Positions 62,434-64,000 of a stretch of 64,000 bases of DNA are shown piece after piece. A program made the translations under genes and the position numbers. Source of the DNA: Asanoa ferruginea (GTDB lineage: Bacteria; Actinomycetota; Actinomycetes; Mycobacteriales; Micromonosporaceae). The notes beneath the pieces were generated by a model, which was not told where the DNA came from, did no database searches, and saw only the letters and a program-made list of their open reading frames with translations. Every line of letters begins with the position of its first letter. Position 1 is the stretch's first letter. The DNA lies in assembly GCF_003387075.1 (NCBI RefSeq), contig NZ_QUMQ01000001.1, positions 6,572,001-6,636,000 of the forward strand, given 5' to 3'.

Positions 62434-63975
62434 CTAGACCAAATAGTGGGCGTAGGCGTCAGCGGTGAAGAACGGCGGCAACTCCTCGGCCAGCGCCGTC
62501 TCCAGGAAGATCCGCGCGGCCGCCGGCCGCAGCCCGGCCTCCTCATCGTCCACGATGGACCGGACCAGGTCTTCGGTGACCACGTCGCCGCCGGCCAGCG
62601 GGGTGCGGTGGTGCACCCACTGCCACACCTGGCAGCGCGCGATCTCGGCGGTGGCCGCGTCTTCCATCAGGTCGAAGATGGCGGCGGCACCGGTGCCGCG
62701 CAGCCAGCTGTCGAAATAGCGCAGCGCGACGGCCACATTGGACCGCAGGCCCTCGACGGTGACCGCGCCCGGCGTCAGGTCGACGGCGAGCAGGTCGTCG
62801 GCGTTGACCGCGACGTCGTCACGCTGCCGGTCGAGCTGGTGCGGCCGGGTGCCGAGCACGCCGGTGAACACCTCGGAGCAGGTCTCGACCAGGCCCGGGT
62901 GCGCCACCCAGGAGCCGTCGAAGCCGTCGCCGGCCTCGCGCTCCTTGTCGGCGCGGACCTTGGCGAAGGCCACCTCGTTGACCGCCGGGTCGCGGCTCGG
63001 GATGAACGCCGCCATCCCGCCGATCGCGTGCGCGCCGCGCTTGTGGCAGGTCTTGACCAGCAGCTCGGTGTAGGACCGCAGGAACGGCACGGTCATCGTC
63101 ACGTCGGCGCGGTCGGGCAGCACGAAGTCGGACCGGTGGCCGAACTGCTTGATGATGCTGAAGATGTAGTCCCAGCGGCCCGCGTTGAGCCCCGCCGCGT
63201 GCTCGCGCAGCTCCCAGAGGATCTCCTCCATCTCGAACGCCGCGGTGATCGTCTCGATCAGCACGGTGGCCCGGATGGTGCCCTGCGGGATGCCGAGGTA
63301 GTTCTGCGCGAAGACGAACACGTCGTTCCACAGCCGCGCCTCGCGGTGGCTCTCCAGCTTGGGCAGGTAGAAGTAGGGTCCCTTGCCGGCGTCGATCTGC
63401 CGCTGCGCGCAGTGGAAGAAGTGCAGGCCGAAGTCGACCAGGCTCGCCGAGATCGGCCGGCCGTCGACCACGATGTGCTTCTCCGCCAGGTGCCAGCCGC
63501 GCGGCCGGACCACGATGGTGGCCGGGTCGGTGCCGACGGCGTAGCGCTTGCCCGACGCGGCGTCGGTGAAGTCGAGCTCACCGTCGAGGGCCGCGATCAG
63601 GTTGGCCTGGCCGCCCATCAGGTTGTCCCAGGTCGGTGCCAGCGCGTCTTCGAAGTCGGCGAGCCACACCTTGGCGCCGGAGTTGAGCGCGTTGACGGTC
63701 ATCTTCCGGTCGGGCGGACCGGTGATCTCCACCCGCCGGTCGACCAGGCCCGCTGCCGGCGGGGCCACGCGCCAGCTCGGGTCGTTGCGGATGTGGGCCG
63801 TCTCGGGCAGGAAACCCGGGAGCTGGCCGGCCGCGTAACGGGCACGCCGGGCCCGCCGGGTGTCCAGGAGCGCCACCCGGCGGCCGGCGAACTCGCTGTC
63901 GAGCGCGACCAGGAAGTCGAGCGCCTTCGGGTCAAGGATCTCGTCGTACCCGTTGCCCAGGACCTCGATCCTCAT
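62434..63975 (-). CDS. aceB: Malate synthase A
   Basis: 513 residues with GAGGAGGAAC upstream of the ATG. Active-site residues line up with E. coli malate synthase A at a constant offset of nine: R157 in VVRPRGWH, Mg ligands E241 in [15 protein letters not shown] and D269 in RWDYIFS; the catalytic Asp is D439 in [11 protein letters not shown]. It condenses glyoxylate and acetyl-CoA to malate in the glyoxylate bypass. Isocitrate lyase is probably encoded just beyond the window edge (inference from usual gene order). Confidence 0.96.
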   Translation of the reverse strand: MRIEVLGNGYDEILDPKALDFLVALDSEFAGRRVALLDTRRARRARYAAGQLPGFLPETAHIRNDPSWRVAPPAAGLVDRRVEITGPPDRKMTVNALNSGAKVWLADFEDALAPTWDNLMGGQANLIAALDGELDFTDAASGKRYAVGTDPATIVVRPRGWHLAEKHIVVDGRPISASLVDFGLHFFHCAQRQIDAGKGPYFYLPKLESHREARLWNDVFVFAQNYLGIPQGTIRATVLIETITAAFEMEEILWELREHAAGLNAGRWDYIFSIIKQFGHRSDFVLPDRADVTMTVPFLRSYTELLVKTCHKRGAHAIGGMAAFIPSRDPAVNEVAFAKVRADKEREAGDGFDGSWVAHPGLVETCSEVFTGVLGTRPHQLDRQRDDVAVNADDLLAVDLTPGAVTVEGLRSNVAVALRYFDSWLRGTGAAAIFDLMEDAATAEIARCQVWQWVHHRTPLAGGDVVTEDLVRSIVDDEEAGLRPAAARIFLETALAEELPPFFTADAYAHYLV

Positions 63976-64000
63976 CAGAACTGTTCCTCCTCGGTTGAAC

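Overview
The window is high-GC DNA with many GTG starts and long chains of genes joined by 4-base ATGA/GTGA stop-start overlaps. This, together with the protein content (actinobacterial LacI regulators, DUF202 pair, GAF-PP2C-ATPase fusion, YtrA-type GntR, F5/8-type carbohydrate-binding modules), points to a filamentous actinomycete, probably Micromonosporaceae. The genus cannot be fixed from sequence alone. No rRNA, tRNA, CRISPR, prophage or insertion sequence was seen, and no gap between genes exceeds 300 bases.

1-12.1 kb is a polysaccharide-use locus. It has a LacI repressor, a sugar ABC importer (binding protein and two permeases, the second cut by the window edge), a galactonate-dehydratase-like enolase, an SDR dehydrogenase, a GH3 beta-glucosidase, a secreted GH16 glucanase and two PhyH-type dioxygenases. 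Four perfect copies of the 12-base palindrome TGAACCGGTTCA lie only at the promoters of these genes, which defines a local regulon. 12.2-15.9 kb holds a secreted M14 carboxypeptidase, a maltokinase cap-like protein and a secreted endonuclease/phosphatase-fold enzyme.

16.0-29.9 kb is one almost gapless minus-strand operon of 13 genes. In order it encodes a LacI regulator with two CAACACGTGTTG operators, ribokinase, ribose pyranase, an ADP-ribosylglycohydrolase-family enzyme, a sugar ABC importer (its binding-protein gene is frameshifted), a sulfatase, a secreted beta-helix enzyme, a second sulfatase, the formylglycine-generating enzyme that would activate both sulfatases, and two DUF202 membrane proteins. 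It reads as a system for importing, desulfating and breaking down a sulfated, ribose-containing molecule, and is the most unusual feature of the window.

30.0-32.3 kb is a GntR/YtrA-ABC transporter operon. 32.3-38.2 kb is a three-subunit molybdenum hydroxylase (PaoABC type) translationally coupled to an EAL-DICT protein and an esterase. 38.2-43.8 kb is a complete thiamin operon (permease, thiE, thiO, thiS, thiG, a second ThiE-like protein carrying a repeat insertion, thiD) under a TPP riboswitch.

43.9-64 kb is a mixed region. It has hydrolases, a GH15 glucoamylase/trehalase-like enzyme, a GH5 cellulase, an MFS exporter, secreted DUF1996, DUF1275, a 1302-residue secreted ThuA-glucose/sorbosone dehydrogenase-PKD-CBM protein, a PP2C phosphatase, a 2'-5' RNA ligase-like protein, an S33 peptidase, an aldo/keto reductase, small hypotheticals and malate synthase.
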